The notes under the pieces are model-generated. The model ran no database searches and had not been told where the DNA came from. It saw nothing but the letters and a program-made list of their open reading frames with translations. Shown here piece after piece: positions 18,004-27,918 of a stretch of DNA of 64,000 bases. The DNA comes from Streptomyces sp. Q6 (GTDB lineage: Bacteria; Actinomycetota; Actinomycetes; Streptomycetales; Streptomycetaceae), in contig NZ_CP146022.1 in NCBI RefSeq assembly GCF_036967205.1, positions 2,728,001 through 2,792,000 of the forward strand, given 5' to 3'. Each line of letters opens with the position of its first letter. Position 1 is the stretch's first letter. Both the position numbers and the translations under genes were made by a program.

Positions 18004-19743
18004 GTGCTCATACAACTCCTGCGGACCTATCTCGGGCCGTACAAGAAACCCATCGGGCTGCTGGTGCTGCTGCAGTTCCTGCAGACCTGTGCCGCGCTGT
18101 ACCTGCCCACGCTGAACGCGGACATCATCGACAACGGTGTCGTCAACGGCGACACCGGCTACATCCTGACCTTCGGCGCCCTGATGCTGGGCGTCACCGT
18201 CGTGCAGGTCGTCTGCAACACCGGCGCCGTCTACTTCGGCGCGCGCACCGCCGCCGCTCTCGGGCGGGACATGCGGGGCGGGATCTTCGACCGGGTGCAG
18301 TCGTTCTCGGCGCGTGAGGTCGGCCAGTTCGGGGCGCCCTCGCTGATCACCCGGACCACGAACGACGTGCAGCAGGTCCAGATGCTGGTGCTCATGGGCT
18401 TCACGCTCATGGTGTCGGCGCCGATCATGTGCGTCGGCGGTGTGGTCATGGCCCTGGGGCTCGACGTGCCGCTGTCCGGTGTGCTGCTCGCCGTGCTGCC
18501 GGTGATGGCGATCGTGCTGTCGCTGATCATCCGCAGGATGCGACCGCTGTTCCGGTCCATGCAGGTCAAGCTGGACACGGTGAACCGGGTGCTGCGCGAG
18601 CAGATCACCGGCAACCGCGTCATCCGCGCCTTCGTGCGCGACGACTTCGAGAAGGACCGGTTCGGCCGGGCCAACTGGGATCTGACGGAGACGTCGCTGG
18701 CCACCGGCCGGATCATGGCGCTGATGTTCCCGTTCGTCATGACGATCGTGAACGTCGCCTCGATCGCCGTCGTCTGGTTCGGCGCGCACCGGATCAACAG
18801 CGGCGGCATGCAGATCGGTGACCTGACCGCGTTCCTCGCGTATCTGATGCAGATCGTGATGAGCGTGATGATGGCCACCTTCATGTTCATGCAGGTGCCG
18901 CGCGCCGAGGTGTGCGCCGAGCGCATCCAGGAGGTCCTCGCGACCGAGTCGAGCGTCGTGCCGCCGGCCCCCGAGAACTCCGTACGGGAACTGCGGCGGC
19001 GCGGGCACCTGGAGATCCGGGGCGCCGACTTCGGCTACCCGGGCGCCGAGGAGCCCGTGCTGCGCGGGGTCGACCTGATCGCGCTGCCCGGCGAGACCAC
19101 CGCGGTCATCGGCTCGACCGGCAGCGGCAAGTCGACGCTGCTCGGGCTCGTGCCGCGGCTGTACGACACCACCGCGGGCGTCGTGTACGTCGACGGCGAG
19201 GACGTCCGCGAGATCGATCCGGTCCTGATGGCGAAGACCGTCGGACTCGTCCCGCAGAAGCCGTACCTGTTCTCCGGGACCGTCGGCTCGAACCTGCGGT
19301 ACGGGCATCCCGACGCGACCGACGAGGAGCTGTGGCACGCGCTGGAGGTGGCGCAGGCCAAGGACTTCGTCTCCCGCCTCGAAGGCGGGCTGGACGCGCC
19401 GATCACGCAGGGCGGGACGAACGTCTCGGGTGGTCAGCGGCAGCGGCTCGCGATCGCGCGCACGCTCGTGCAGCGGCCCGAGATCTATCTCTTCGACGAC
19501 TCCTTCTCCGCGCTCGACTACGCCACCGACGCGGCGCTGCGCCGTGCGCTGGGGGCGGAGACGGCCGACTCGACCGTGGTGATCGTGGCCCAGCGGGTCG
19601 CGACGATCCGCGACGCGGACCGGATCATCGTGCTCGACGAGGGCCGGGTGGTCGGCACCGGGCGCCACCACGAGCTGATGGCCGGGAACGAGACGTACCG
19701 GGAGATCGTCCTCTCCCAGCTGACGGAAGCGGAGGCCGCCTGA
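18004..19743 (+). CDS. ABC exporter subunit A (TMD-NBD half-transporter)
   Basis: 579 aa. The GTG at 18004 gives the conserved start LIQLLRTYLGPYKKP; an earlier in-frame ATG at 17899 adds an unlikely Pro/Arg leader. Six membrane helices (about residues 15-300) precede a nucleotide-binding domain with Walker A GSTGSGKST, signature NVSGGQRQR and Walker B IYLFDDSFSALD. The Walker B catalytic Glu is Asp, while the signature is intact. Its last base overlaps the start of the partner gene, so the two form a heterodimer like BmrC/BmrD. The exported compound is unknown, probably drugs or lipids. Confidence 0.9.
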   Translation: MLIQLLRTYLGPYKKPIGLLVLLQFLQTCAALYLPTLNADIIDNGVVNGDTGYILTFGALMLGVTVVQVVCNTGAVYFGARTAAALGRDMRGGIFDRVQSFSAREVGQFGAPSLITRTTNDVQQVQMLVLMGFTLMVSAPIMCVGGVVMALGLDVPLSGVLLAVLPVMAIVLSLIIRRMRPLFRSMQVKLDTVNRVLREQITGNRVIRAFVRDDFEKDRFGRANWDLTETSLATGRIMALMFPFVMTIVNVASIAVVWFGAHRINSGGMQIGDLTAFLAYLMQIVMSVMMATFMFMQVPRAEVCAERIQEVLATESSVVPPAPENSVRELRRRGHLEIRGADFGYPGAEEPVLRGVDLIALPGETTAVIGSTGSGKSTLLGLVPRLYDTTAGVVYVDGEDVREIDPVLMAKTVGLVPQKPYLFSGTVGSNLRYGHPDATDEELWHALEVAQAKDFVSRLEGGLDAPITQGGTNVSGGQRQRLAIARTLVQRPEIYLFDDSFSALDYATDAALRRALGAETADSTVVIVAQRVATIRDADRIIVLDEGRVVGTGRHHELMAGNETYREIVLSQLTEAEAA

Positions 19744-21671
19744 TGAGTGGGCCGATGGCGGCGCGGATGGCGGCCGGTGGGCCCAACGCGCGCTCGATGG
19801 ACTTCAAGGGGTCGGGCAAGCGGCTCCTGAAGCGGCTCGCGGCGCATCGCGCGTCGGTGGTCGGGGTGCTGGTCGCGGTGGTGATCAGTGTGGGCCTTTC
19901 GGTGGTCGGGCCGAAGATCCTGGGGCACGCCACCGACCTGCTGTTCGGCGGGATCGTCGGCGGGCAGCTGCCGGCCGGGCAGACCAAGGAGCAGGTCATC
20001 GAGGGCCTGCGGGCCAAGGGTGACGGCGGCATGGCCGACATGCTCGGCGGCGTCGACTTCACGCCCGGCCAGGGCGTGGACTTCGGGGCGATCGGCGAGG
20101 TGCTGCTGCTCGCGCTCGCGGTGTTCGCGGTGGCGGGCGTGTCCATGATGATCGGCACGCGGCTGGCCAACCGGGCGATCAACCTGGCCGTGGCGAAGCT
20201 CCGCGGCGACATGCAGGCGAAGCTGTCGCGGCTTCCGCTGTCGTACTACGACAAGCAGAAGCGCGGCGAGGTGCTGAGCCGGGCGACGAACGACATCGAC
20301 AACATCGGGCAGACGCTCCAGCAGACGATGGGGCAGATGCTCAACTCGCTGCTGACCATCGTCGGCGTCCTCGTGATGATGTTCTGGATCTCGTGGCTGC
20401 TCGCGCTGGTCGCGCTGGTGACGGTGCCGCTGTCGGTGCTCGTCGCGGCGAAGGTCGGCAAGCGGTCGCAGCCGCAGTTCGTGCAGCAGTGGAAGACCAC
20501 GGGTGTGCTGAACGCGCACGTCGAGGAGATGTACACGGGCCACAACCTGGTGAAGGTGTTCGGGCGGCAGCAGGAGTCGGCCGAGCAGTTCGCCGAGCAG
20601 AACGAAGCGCTGTACGAGGCCTCGTTCAAGGCGCAGTTCAACAGCGGCATCATGCAGCCGCTGATGTTCTTCATCTCGAACCTGAACTATGTGCTGGTCG
20701 CCGTGGTCGGCGGGTTGAGGGTGGCCAGCGGGTCGCTCTCCATCGGCGACGTGCAGGCCTTCATCCAGTACTCGCGGCAGTTCTCGATGCCGCTGACGCA
20801 GGTGGCGTCGATGGCGAACCTGGTGCAGTCGGGTGTCGCGTCCGCCGAGCGGATCTTCGAACTCCTCGACGCGGAGGAGCAGTCGGCGGATCCGGTGCCG
20901 GGTGCGAAGCCGCAGAACCTGCGCGGGCACGTCGAGTTCGAGCACGTCGCCTTCCGCTACGACGAGGACAAGCCGCTCATCGAGGACCTCTCGCTGACGG
21001 CGGAGCCGGGGCACACGGTCGCGATCGTCGGGCCGACGGGCGCGGGCAAGACCACGCTCGTCAATCTGCTGCTGCGGTTCTACGACGTCACCGGGGGGCG
21101 CATCACGCTCGACGGGGTCGACATCGCGACGATGTCGCGCGACGAACTGCGGGCCGGTATCGGCATGGTGCTCCAGGACACCTGGCTGTTCGGCGGCACC
21201 ATCGCGGAGAACATCGCGTACGGCGCCGCGAAGGACGTCTCGCCGGAGGAGATCGAGGAGGCGGCGCGGGCCGCGCACGCCGACCGGTTCATCCGGACGC
21301 TGCCCGACGGGTACGACACCGTGATCGACGACGAGGGCACGGGCGTCAGCGCGGGTGAGAAGCAGCTCATCACCATCGCGCGGGCCTTCCTGTCCGACCC
21401 CGTGATACTGGTCCTCGACGAGGCGACCAGCTCGGTGGACACCCGGACCGAGGTGCTCATCCAGAAGGCCATGGCGCGGCTCGCCGCCGGTCGTACGTCG
21501 TTCGTCATCGCGCACCGTCTGTCGACGATCCGCGATGCCGACACGATTCTGGTCATGGAGAACGGGGCGATCGTGGAGCAGGGCTCGCACGACGCGCTGG
21601 TCGCCTCCGGCGGGGCTTATCAGCGGTTGTACGAGGCCCAGTTCGCTCAGGCGGTCGCCGAGGTCGACTGA
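19743..21671 (+). CDS. ABC exporter subunit B (TMD-NBD half-transporter)
   Basis: 642 aa from ATG 19743, overlapping the previous stop. It has an extended N-terminus and a long loop between helices 1 and 2 (GGQLPAGQTKEQVIEGLRA region). The NBD has Walker A GPTGAGKTT, Walker B ILVLDEATSSVD with the catalytic Glu, and a degenerate signature VSAGEKQ in place of SGGQ. Together with subunit A this gives one consensus and one degenerate ATP site. The gene ends 81 bases before the convergent sigma factor gene. Confidence 0.9.
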   Translation: MSGPMAARMAAGGPNARSMDFKGSGKRLLKRLAAHRASVVGVLVAVVISVGLSVVGPKILGHATDLLFGGIVGGQLPAGQTKEQVIEGLRAKGDGGMADMLGGVDFTPGQGVDFGAIGEVLLLALAVFAVAGVSMMIGTRLANRAINLAVAKLRGDMQAKLSRLPLSYYDKQKRGEVLSRATNDIDNIGQTLQQTMGQMLNSLLTIVGVLVMMFWISWLLALVALVTVPLSVLVAAKVGKRSQPQFVQQWKTTGVLNAHVEEMYTGHNLVKVFGRQQESAEQFAEQNEALYEASFKAQFNSGIMQPLMFFISNLNYVLVAVVGGLRVASGSLSIGDVQAFIQYSRQFSMPLTQVASMANLVQSGVASAERIFELLDAEEQSADPVPGAKPQNLRGHVEFEHVAFRYDEDKPLIEDLSLTAEPGHTVAIVGPTGAGKTTLVNLLLRFYDVTGGRITLDGVDIATMSRDELRAGIGMVLQDTWLFGGTIAENIAYGAAKDVSPEEIEEAARAAHADRFIRTLPDGYDTVIDDEGTGVSAGEKQLITIARAFLSDPVILVLDEATSSVDTRTEVLIQKAMARLAAGRTSFVIAHRLSTIRDADTILVMENGAIVEQGSHDALVASGGAYQRLYEAQFAQAVAEVD

Positions 21672-21673
21672 TC

Positions 21674-21748
21674 GGGAAGCCCTGCCGGGGTTGCGGTCGC
21701 GGGGCTCCGCCCCGGACCTCGCGCCTCAGTCGCCGGCGGGGCTTGATC
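21674..21748. terminator. Long hairpin between convergent ABC exporter and sigma factor genes
   Basis: AAGCCC-GCCGG at 21676 onward pairs with CCGGC-GGGCTT near 21735-21748. An inner GGGGCTCCGCCCC hairpin lies between the arms. It fills the gap between two convergent genes and probably terminates both. Confidence 0.55.
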
Positions 21749-21752
21749 AGCT

Positions 21753-23039
21753 TCAGTCCAAGTAACCCCTCAGCTGGTCCGCGAAGGCGTGGTCCCTGAG
21801 TTTGTTGAGGGTCTTGGACTCGATCTGGCGGATGCGTTCCCGTGTCACCCCGAAGATGCGGCCGATCTCCTCCAGGGTGCGGGGGCGGCCGTCGGCGAGG
21901 CCGTAGCGGAGCTGGACGACCTTGCGCTCGCGCTCCCCGAGCGTCGACAGGACGGCCTCCAGGTGTTCCCTGAGCAGGAGGAACGCCGCCGATTCCACGG
22001 GGCTGGTCGCGTCGCCGTCCTCGATGAGGTCGCCGAGCGCGACGTCGTCCTCCTCGCCCACCGGGGCGTGCAGGGAGACGGGTTCCTGGGCCAGCCGCAG
22101 GACTTCGCTGACCCGCTCGTGCGGGAGGTCCAGGTGGGCCGCGACCTCTTCCGGTGTCGGTTCGTAGCCGCGTTCCTGAAGCATGCGGCGCTGCACCCGG
22201 ACGACGCGGTTGATGAGTTCGACGACGTGGACCGGGACGCGGATCGTGCGGGCCTGGTCGGCGAGGGCCCGGCTCATCGCCTGGCGGATCCACCAGGTCG
22301 CGTACGTCGAGAACTTGTAGCCGCGGGCGTAGTCGAACTTCTCGACGGCCCGGATCAGGCCGAGGTTTCCCTCCTGGACCAGGTCGAGCATGGTCAGGCC
22401 GCGGCCCACGTACCGCTTGGCCACGGAGACGACCAGGCGCAGGTTCGCCTCGATGAGGCGGCGCTTGGCCATCCGGCCCATGACGACCAGTTTGTCGAGG
22501 TCGAGGGCGAGTTGGGAGTCCAGGTCGGGGGCGTGGGCGAGCTTCTCCTCGGCGAACAGGCCCGCTTCGACGCGGCGCGCGAGCTCCACCTCGTCCGCGG
22601 CGGTGAGCAGCGGGATGCGGCCGATCTCGCGCAGGTACTGGCGGAACAGGTCGGAGGACGGGCCGCTGGTGTCGGCGCGGGCGCCGCGCACGGGTTCGGG
22701 CGGTTCGACCGGTTCGGTGGCCGTGGGCTCGTCCGGCGCTTCGGGGTCCGCGGCGTCCGCCTCCGGGTGGTGCGCGGCACGACTCTGGGGCGGCACCGTG
22801 GTGAGGACGTCGCTGTCCGCCACGGCTGCCGGATCGGTGAGGGCCTGCGCTGTGCTGTCGCTCTGACTGAGGGTCTGGGTCTGCACGGGGGCGACCTCCA
22901 AGGTGATCGCTGCTGAGGCGTGCGGCCGAGGGGCGTCAGCGGCGGCCTCGCCGCTGTCCGTCCCGTACACGATGAGCGGAACCGCGGGGGTGTCGGACCC
23001 GTTGTCCGGGGTCCGGCCGCGCTCCGAGGACTCAGGCAC
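21753..23039 (-). CDS. hrdA: Principal-like (group 2) RNA polymerase sigma factor, HrdA type
   Basis: 428 aa from GTG 23039; a GTG at 23075 would add 12 residues and neither has a strong ribosome binding site. The variable N-terminal 110 residues are rich in Ala, Pro, Ser and Glu. Region 1.2 ([17 protein letters not shown]), region 2 ([39 protein letters not shown]), region 3 (RTIRVPVHV) and region 4 ([18 protein letters not shown]) are complete. It lacks the long N-terminal extension of HrdB. The hrdA symbol rests on position near dnaG and dgt, as recalled for S. coelicolor, not on a diagnostic residue. It recognises consensus-like promoters and is usually dispensable. Confidence 0.82.
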   Translation of the reverse strand: MPESSERGRTPDNGSDTPAVPLIVYGTDSGEAAADAPRPHASAAITLEVAPVQTQTLSQSDSTAQALTDPAAVADSDVLTTVPPQSRAAHHPEADAADPEAPDEPTATEPVEPPEPVRGARADTSGPSSDLFRQYLREIGRIPLLTAADEVELARRVEAGLFAEEKLAHAPDLDSQLALDLDKLVVMGRMAKRRLIEANLRLVVSVAKRYVGRGLTMLDLVQEGNLGLIRAVEKFDYARGYKFSTYATWWIRQAMSRALADQARTIRVPVHVVELINRVVRVQRRMLQERGYEPTPEEVAAHLDLPHERVSEVLRLAQEPVSLHAPVGEEDDVALGDLIEDGDATSPVESAAFLLLREHLEAVLSTLGERERKVVQLRYGLADGRPRTLEEIGRIFGVTRERIRQIESKTLNKLRDHAFADQLRGYLD

Positions 23040-23206
23040 CGCAACCCAGTGTGGAGTACGACACAGTGCCGCCACGAGGGGCGTGCGTTGACTTTTTGAG
23101 TCCGGTGCGTGACCGCGCGGTTACCGTGATGTACGGGTGCCCACTCTGCCCCGACCGATACGGCTACAAACAGCGCGTGAATGTGCGGCCGGGCGCGCGG
23201 TCCGCT

Positions 23207-25102
23207 CTAGAGCGCTTCCGCGCCTCGCTCGCGCAGGGCCTGCCCGTACTGCTGGAGCACCCACAACTCGTTCTGCACGGCTGCCAGTTGGGTCGGGTCG
23301 CCGCCGGAGCCGAGGCGGGTCAGGGTGCCCTGGACATCGCGGATGCGGCGGTCGACGGCGCGCCGGCGGACCCAGACGAGCTGCTCGCCCGCGTACGCCT
23401 CGTCGACGGTCTTGCGGTGGATCGCCTCGACGGCGAGCTCGGTCACCATGGCCCGCACCGCGTCGTCGGGTGCCGCGTCACGGACCCTGACCAGGTACTC
23501 GTGCGGGTCCTGGATGCCCTGCTCGGCGCCGCCCGCCTCCAGGACCGCCAGGCGTACGGCGGCGTAGGGCGCGGCCGTGAACTCGTCGATCCCGTAGGCG
23601 TCGAAGGCCGGGGAGACCAGGTGCGGGTACTGGAGGGCGAGCTTGAGGAGCTCGCGCTCGGTCGCGTAGACCGGGTTGCGCAGGGTGAGCGCGGGGCCGC
23701 CGAACGCGGGGCCCGAGGCGGCCTCCACCGGGGCCTGGCCGCGCGTGGGCGCCGGGCCCTTGCCGCCTCGGTCGCGCGCCCAGCGGGCCAGCTGCGCGAC
23801 CCGCTTGACGACGAACTGGGTGTCGAGGATGCCGAGCATGCCGGCGAGCTGGACGGCGACCTCGTGCTGCGAGGCGCTGTTCTTGATACGGGCGACGACG
23901 GGCGCCGCCTCGTCGAGCGCGGCGGCGCGGCCCGCCGGGGTCTCCAGGTCGTAGCGGCCGACGATCTGGCGCAGCGCGAACTCGAAGAGCGGCGTGCGGG
24001 GTTCGACCAGGTCGGCGACCGCTTCGTCGCCCTTGGCGAGGCGCAGGTCGCACGGGTCCATGTTGTCCGGCGCGATCGCGATGTACGTCTCGGCGGCGAA
24101 CTTCTGGTCGTCCTCGAAGGCGCGCAGGGCGGCCTTCTGGCCCGCCGCGTCGCCGTCGAAGGTGAAGATCACCCGGGCCGAGCCGTTGTCCATCAGGAGG
24201 CGGCGCAGGATCTTGATGTGGTCGGTGCCGAAGGCCGTGCCGCAGGTCGCGATGGCGGTGGTGACACCGGCGAGGTGGCAGGCCATGACGTCCGTGTAGC
24301 CCTCGACGACGACCGCTCGGCTGGACTTGGCGATGTCCTTCTTCGCGAGGTCGATGCCGTACAGGACCTGGGACTTCTTGTAGATCGGCGTTTCGGGCGT
24401 GTTCAGGTACTTGGGGCCGTTGTCGTCGTCGCGCAGACGGCGGGCGCCGAAGCCGACGACCTCGCCGCCGATGTCGCGGATCGGCCACATGAGGCGGCCG
24501 CGGAACCGGTCGATGGGGCCGCGGCGGCCCTCCTGGGAGATCCCGGAGAGGGTCAGCTCCTTGTCGCTGAAGCCCTTGCCGCGCAGATAGCGGGTGAGGT
24601 GGTCCCAGCCGGCCGGGCTGTAGCCGACGCCGAAGTGGGCGGCGGCGGCCTGGTCGAAGCCGCGCTCGGCGAGGAACTTGCGGCCGATCTCGGCCTCGGG
24701 CGACTCCAGCTGCTCCGCGTAGAACTGGGCGGCCGCCTTGTGCGCCTCGACGAGGCGGATCCGCTCGCCGCGCTGGTTCTGCGGGTTGTACCCGCCCTCC
24801 TCGTAGCGGAGCGTGATGCCGGCCTGGCCGGCGAGGCGCTCCACCGCTTCGGAGAACGTGAGGTGGTCGACCTTCATCACGAACGTGATGGTGTCGCCGC
24901 CCTCCTGGCAGCCGAAGCAGTGGAAGAACCCCTTGCTCGGGCTGACCTGGAAGGACGGGGACTTCTCGTCGTGGAAGGGGCACAGGCCCTTCAGGTTGCC
25001 GCCGCCCGCGTTGCGCAGTTGCAGGTACTCGGACACCACGGCGTCGATCGGGACCGCGTCCCGAACCGCCTTCACGTCCTCGTCATTGATCCTGCCTGCC
25101 AC
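23207..25102 (-). CDS. dnaG: DNA primase
   Basis: 631 aa replicative primase that makes RNA primers at the fork and binds DnaB helicase. The N-terminal CHC2 zinc finger reads CPFHDE (about 42) and HCFGCQEGGD (about 62). The RNA polymerase core contains the primase signature and the Toprim Glu in VVVEGYTDVMA, with the metal Asp pair in FTFDGDAAG. The C-terminal helical region (about 480-631) is the DnaB-binding domain. Length is normal. ATG 25102 opens MAGRINDEDVKAVRD. The stop is TAG in a CTAG site at 23207-23210. Confidence 0.96.
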   Translation of the reverse strand: MAGRINDEDVKAVRDAVPIDAVVSEYLQLRNAGGGNLKGLCPFHDEKSPSFQVSPSKGFFHCFGCQEGGDTITFVMKVDHLTFSEAVERLAGQAGITLRYEEGGYNPQNQRGERIRLVEAHKAAAQFYAEQLESPEAEIGRKFLAERGFDQAAAAHFGVGYSPAGWDHLTRYLRGKGFSDKELTLSGISQEGRRGPIDRFRGRLMWPIRDIGGEVVGFGARRLRDDDNGPKYLNTPETPIYKKSQVLYGIDLAKKDIAKSSRAVVVEGYTDVMACHLAGVTTAIATCGTAFGTDHIKILRRLLMDNGSARVIFTFDGDAAGQKAALRAFEDDQKFAAETYIAIAPDNMDPCDLRLAKGDEAVADLVEPRTPLFEFALRQIVGRYDLETPAGRAAALDEAAPVVARIKNSASQHEVAVQLAGMLGILDTQFVVKRVAQLARWARDRGGKGPAPTRGQAPVEAASGPAFGGPALTLRNPVYATERELLKLALQYPHLVSPAFDAYGIDEFTAAPYAAVRLAVLEAGGAEQGIQDPHEYLVRVRDAAPDDAVRAMVTELAVEAIHRKTVDEAYAGEQLVWVRRRAVDRRIRDVQGTLTRLGSGGDPTQLAAVQNELWVLQQYGQALRERGAEAL

Positions 25103-25136
25103 GCGGCAAGTCTACGGTCCCGCACCGACACTCCCG

Positions 25137-26402
25137 TTACGCCTCCAGAAGATCGTTCAGCGGGACGCTGGGGTCCGACAGGCGCTCGGCGCCGGGCCGT
25201 ACGCCGGAGCGGATCAGCTCCTGGATGGGCTCCGTGACGTCCCACACATTCACGTTCATCCCGGCGAGGACCTGTCCGTCCTTGAGCCAGAAGGCGATGA
25301 ACTCGCGCTTGCCCGCGTCGCCGCGGAGCACGACCTGGTCGTACGTGCCCGGGGGTGCCCAGCCCGAGTACTCCAGGCCCAGGTCGTACTGGTCGGAGAA
25401 GAAGTAGGGCACGCGGTCGTAGCGGACGTCCTTGCCGAGCATGGCGCGGGCGGCGGCCGGTCCCCCGTTCAGGGCGTTGGCCCAGTGCTCGACGCGCAGT
25501 GTGGCCGAGAAGAGCGGGTGCCGGAGCGCGGCCACGTCACCGGCCGCGTAGATGTCGGGGTCGGACGTGCACAGCCGCTCGTCGACGGCGATGCCGCCGC
25601 CGTGCCGCCGGTCGACCAGGGTCAGGCCCGCGGCCTCGGCGAGCGCGGTGCGCGGGGCCGCGCCGATCGCGGCGAGCACGTCGTGCGCGGGGTGCTCCTC
25701 GCCGTCGTCGGTCTGCGCCGCGAGCACCATGCCGTCCTGGCCGACGATGCCGGTGAGCTTCGCGCCGAAGTGGAAGCGGACGCCGTGGTCGCTGTGCAGC
25801 TCGGTGAAGATCTGCCCGACCTCGGGGCCGAGCACGGCGTGCAGCGGGGTGGCCTCCGGCTCGACGACGGTGACCTCGGCGCCGTACTCGCGGGCGGCCG
25901 CGGCGACCTCCAGGCCGATCCAGCCGGCGCCGGCGATCACCAGGTGGCCGTTGTCCCTGCCCAGCGCGGCCAGGACGTTCTTCAGCCGCTCGGCGTGGGC
26001 GAGGCGGCGCAGGTGGTGGACGCCGGCGAGGTGCGTGCCGGGGATGTCCATACGGCGCGGCTCGGCGCCGGTGGCCAGCAGCAGCTTGTCGTAGCGGATG
26101 ACGGTGGCGTCGCCGAGGTGCACCGTCCTCGCGTCCCGGTCGATGGTGGTGACCGTCTGACCCAGGTGCAGCTCGATGTCGTTGCTCGCGTACCAGGCCG
26201 GTTCGTGGACGAAGACGCTGTCCCGGTCCTCCTTGCCCTGGAGGTAGCCCTTGGACAGGGGTGGGCGTTCGTAGGGGTGGTCCCGTTCGTCGCCGATGAG
26301 GATGACTCGCCCGGTGAACCCCTCCGAGCGGAGCGTCTCGGCGGCCTTCGCACCGGCGAGCCCTCCTCCGACGATGACGAACGTCTGGTCCGCGTCGACC
26401 AC
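25137..26402 (-). CDS. FAD-dependent ferredoxin/rubredoxin reductase-like oxidoreductase
   Basis: 421 aa. GTG 26402 has a perfect AGGAGG 6 bases upstream, better than ATG 26423, whose codons contain that site. It has an FAD-binding Rossmann motif (FVIVGGGLAGAKAAETLR), the PPLSKG motif of ferredoxin reductases, LLLATGAEPR, an NAD(P)-binding motif (VIAGAGWIGLEVAAAA) and the second FAD motif IYAAGDVAAL. A reductase C-terminal domain follows. It probably passes electrons from NAD(P)H to a ferredoxin or P450 system; no ferredoxin gene is adjacent. It lies 34 bases upstream of dnaG on the same strand. Confidence 0.88.
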   Translation of the reverse strand: MVDADQTFVIVGGGLAGAKAAETLRSEGFTGRVILIGDERDHPYERPPLSKGYLQGKEDRDSVFVHEPAWYASNDIELHLGQTVTTIDRDARTVHLGDATVIRYDKLLLATGAEPRRMDIPGTHLAGVHHLRRLAHAERLKNVLAALGRDNGHLVIAGAGWIGLEVAAAAREYGAEVTVVEPEATPLHAVLGPEVGQIFTELHSDHGVRFHFGAKLTGIVGQDGMVLAAQTDDGEEHPAHDVLAAIGAAPRTALAEAAGLTLVDRRHGGGIAVDERLCTSDPDIYAAGDVAALRHPLFSATLRVEHWANALNGGPAAARAMLGKDVRYDRVPYFFSDQYDLGLEYSGWAPPGTYDQVVLRGDAGKREFIAFWLKDGQVLAGMNVNVWDVTEPIQELIRSGVRPGAERLSDPSVPLNDLLEA

Positions 26403-26555
26403 TTGATGCCTCCTCGTTGCCATGCCGTCTTGTGCGAGCGTCCCGCACGCAGCGTGATGCGGGAAGGGGGCGTGGCCCGAACAGACCATCTTTTCGTCAC
26501 GCCCAGTGGTCGCGGGGCGGGGAGGGAAACGTTCCGAACCGCCGCGCGGGACCCG

Positions 26556-27869
26556 TCAGTCGGCGCCCGGCCGGTCGGCTCTGAGGCGGGCGTGCAGCGA
26601 GCGGGCCGAGGCGTCGGTGAGGGACGCGATCTGGTCGACGATGACGCGCTTTCTCGTACGGTCGTCGGGCGCGTCGTCGAACAGGGCGCGGAACTGGGGG
26701 TCGAGGCCGTCCGGCGCGCGGGCCGTGAGGGCCTCGGCCAGCTCGGCGACGACGACGCGCTGGTCGGCGCGGAGCCGCTCCTGCTGGGGGCGCTGCATCA
26801 CGTACCGGTCGGCGACGGCCTTGAGGACCGCGCACTCGTACCGGGCGGCGCGCGGGACGACGAGCTCCGCGCCGTAGCGGGTCAGGCGGCCGGTGCCGTA
26901 CCGCTCGCGGGTCGCGCCCTCGGCGGCGAGGCAGAAGCGGCCGATGAGCTGGCTGGTGGCGTCCTTCAAGCGGGCCTGGGCGACCGCCGTGCCGTCGTAG
27001 CCGTGCGGCCACCACTCCTGGTCGAGGAGCCGGTCGAGGGCGGCGGACAGCTCGGCGGGGTCCGTGTCGCCCGGCACATAGCGCCCGATGGCGACGGTGA
27101 AGATCTCGGCGCGCTCGGGCTCCGCGTGCAGCACGTTCGGATCGAGGTGGCCCGCGTGCAGGCCGTCCTCCAGGTCGTGCACGGAGTACGCGACGTCGTC
27201 CGACCAGTCCATGACCTGCGCCTCGAAGCAGGTGCGGCGGCCTGGCGCCTCCTTCCTGATCCAGTCGAAGACCGGCCGGTCGTCCTCGTACACGCCGAAC
27301 TTCGACGAGTGCGGGTCGGTGGGGTGCTCGCCGCGCGGCCACGGGTACTTGGTGGCGGCGTCGAGAGCGGCCCGGGTGAGGTTCAGCCCCACGCTGACGA
27401 GCTCGCCCGACTCCTCGGAGCGCACGAAGCGCTTGGGTTCGATGCGGGTGAGCAGGCGCAGCGACTGTGCGTTCCCCTCGAAGCCGCCGCAGTCCTGCGC
27501 CACCTCGTTCAACGCCTGCTCGCCGTTGTGACCGAAGGGTGGGTGGCCCAGGTCGTGGGAGAGGCAGGCCGTCTCGACCAGGTCCGGGTCGCAGCCGAGG
27601 GCGGCGCCGAGCTCACGGCCGACCTGGGCGCACTCCAGGGAGTGGGTGAGGCGGGTGCGGGGGCTCGCGTCCCAGTGCCGGCTGCGCGTGCCGGGCGTGA
27701 CGACCTGGGTCTTGCCCGCGAGTCTGCGCAGTGCCGACGAGTGCAGGACGCGGGCGCGGTCGCGCTGGAACGCGGTGCGCCCCGGGCGCTTGTCGGGCTC
27801 GGGAGCCCAGCGCTCCACCGCGCCGTCGTCATACGCGGTCGCGCCTTCGTACGTGCTGCTGCCGTCCAT
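26556..27869 (-). CDS. dgt: Deoxyguanosinetriphosphate triphosphohydrolase-like HD protein
   Basis: 437 aa HD-domain dNTP triphosphohydrolase, which splits dGTP into deoxyguanosine and triphosphate and tunes dNTP pools. Metal ligands lie in [14 protein letters not shown] and in [14 protein letters not shown], with a later Asp in [14 protein letters not shown]. The N-terminus from ATG 27869 contains the usual [23 protein letters not shown]. Length fits the type 2 family. It belongs with dnaG in a replication/nucleotide neighbourhood. Confidence 0.92.
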   Translation of the reverse strand: MDGSSTYEGATAYDDGAVERWAPEPDKRPGRTAFQRDRARVLHSSALRRLAGKTQVVTPGTRSRHWDASPRTRLTHSLECAQVGRELGAALGCDPDLVETACLSHDLGHPPFGHNGEQALNEVAQDCGGFEGNAQSLRLLTRIEPKRFVRSEESGELVSVGLNLTRAALDAATKYPWPRGEHPTDPHSSKFGVYEDDRPVFDWIRKEAPGRRTCFEAQVMDWSDDVAYSVHDLEDGLHAGHLDPNVLHAEPERAEIFTVAIGRYVPGDTDPAELSAALDRLLDQEWWPHGYDGTAVAQARLKDATSQLIGRFCLAAEGATRERYGTGRLTRYGAELVVPRAARYECAVLKAVADRYVMQRPQQERLRADQRVVVAELAEALTARAPDGLDPQFRALFDDAPDDRTRKRVIVDQIASLTDASARSLHARLRADRPGAD

Positions 27870-27918
27870 GCACTGACAGTAAGGGCACCCACTGACATTG
27901 AGGACGGGGCGGGTGGGG

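Noticed and set aside
17629-21590. Long minus-strand open frames opposite the ABC exporter genes
   Set aside because: His/Arg/Asp-rich shadow translations of the ABC genes without start signals or recognisable domains.
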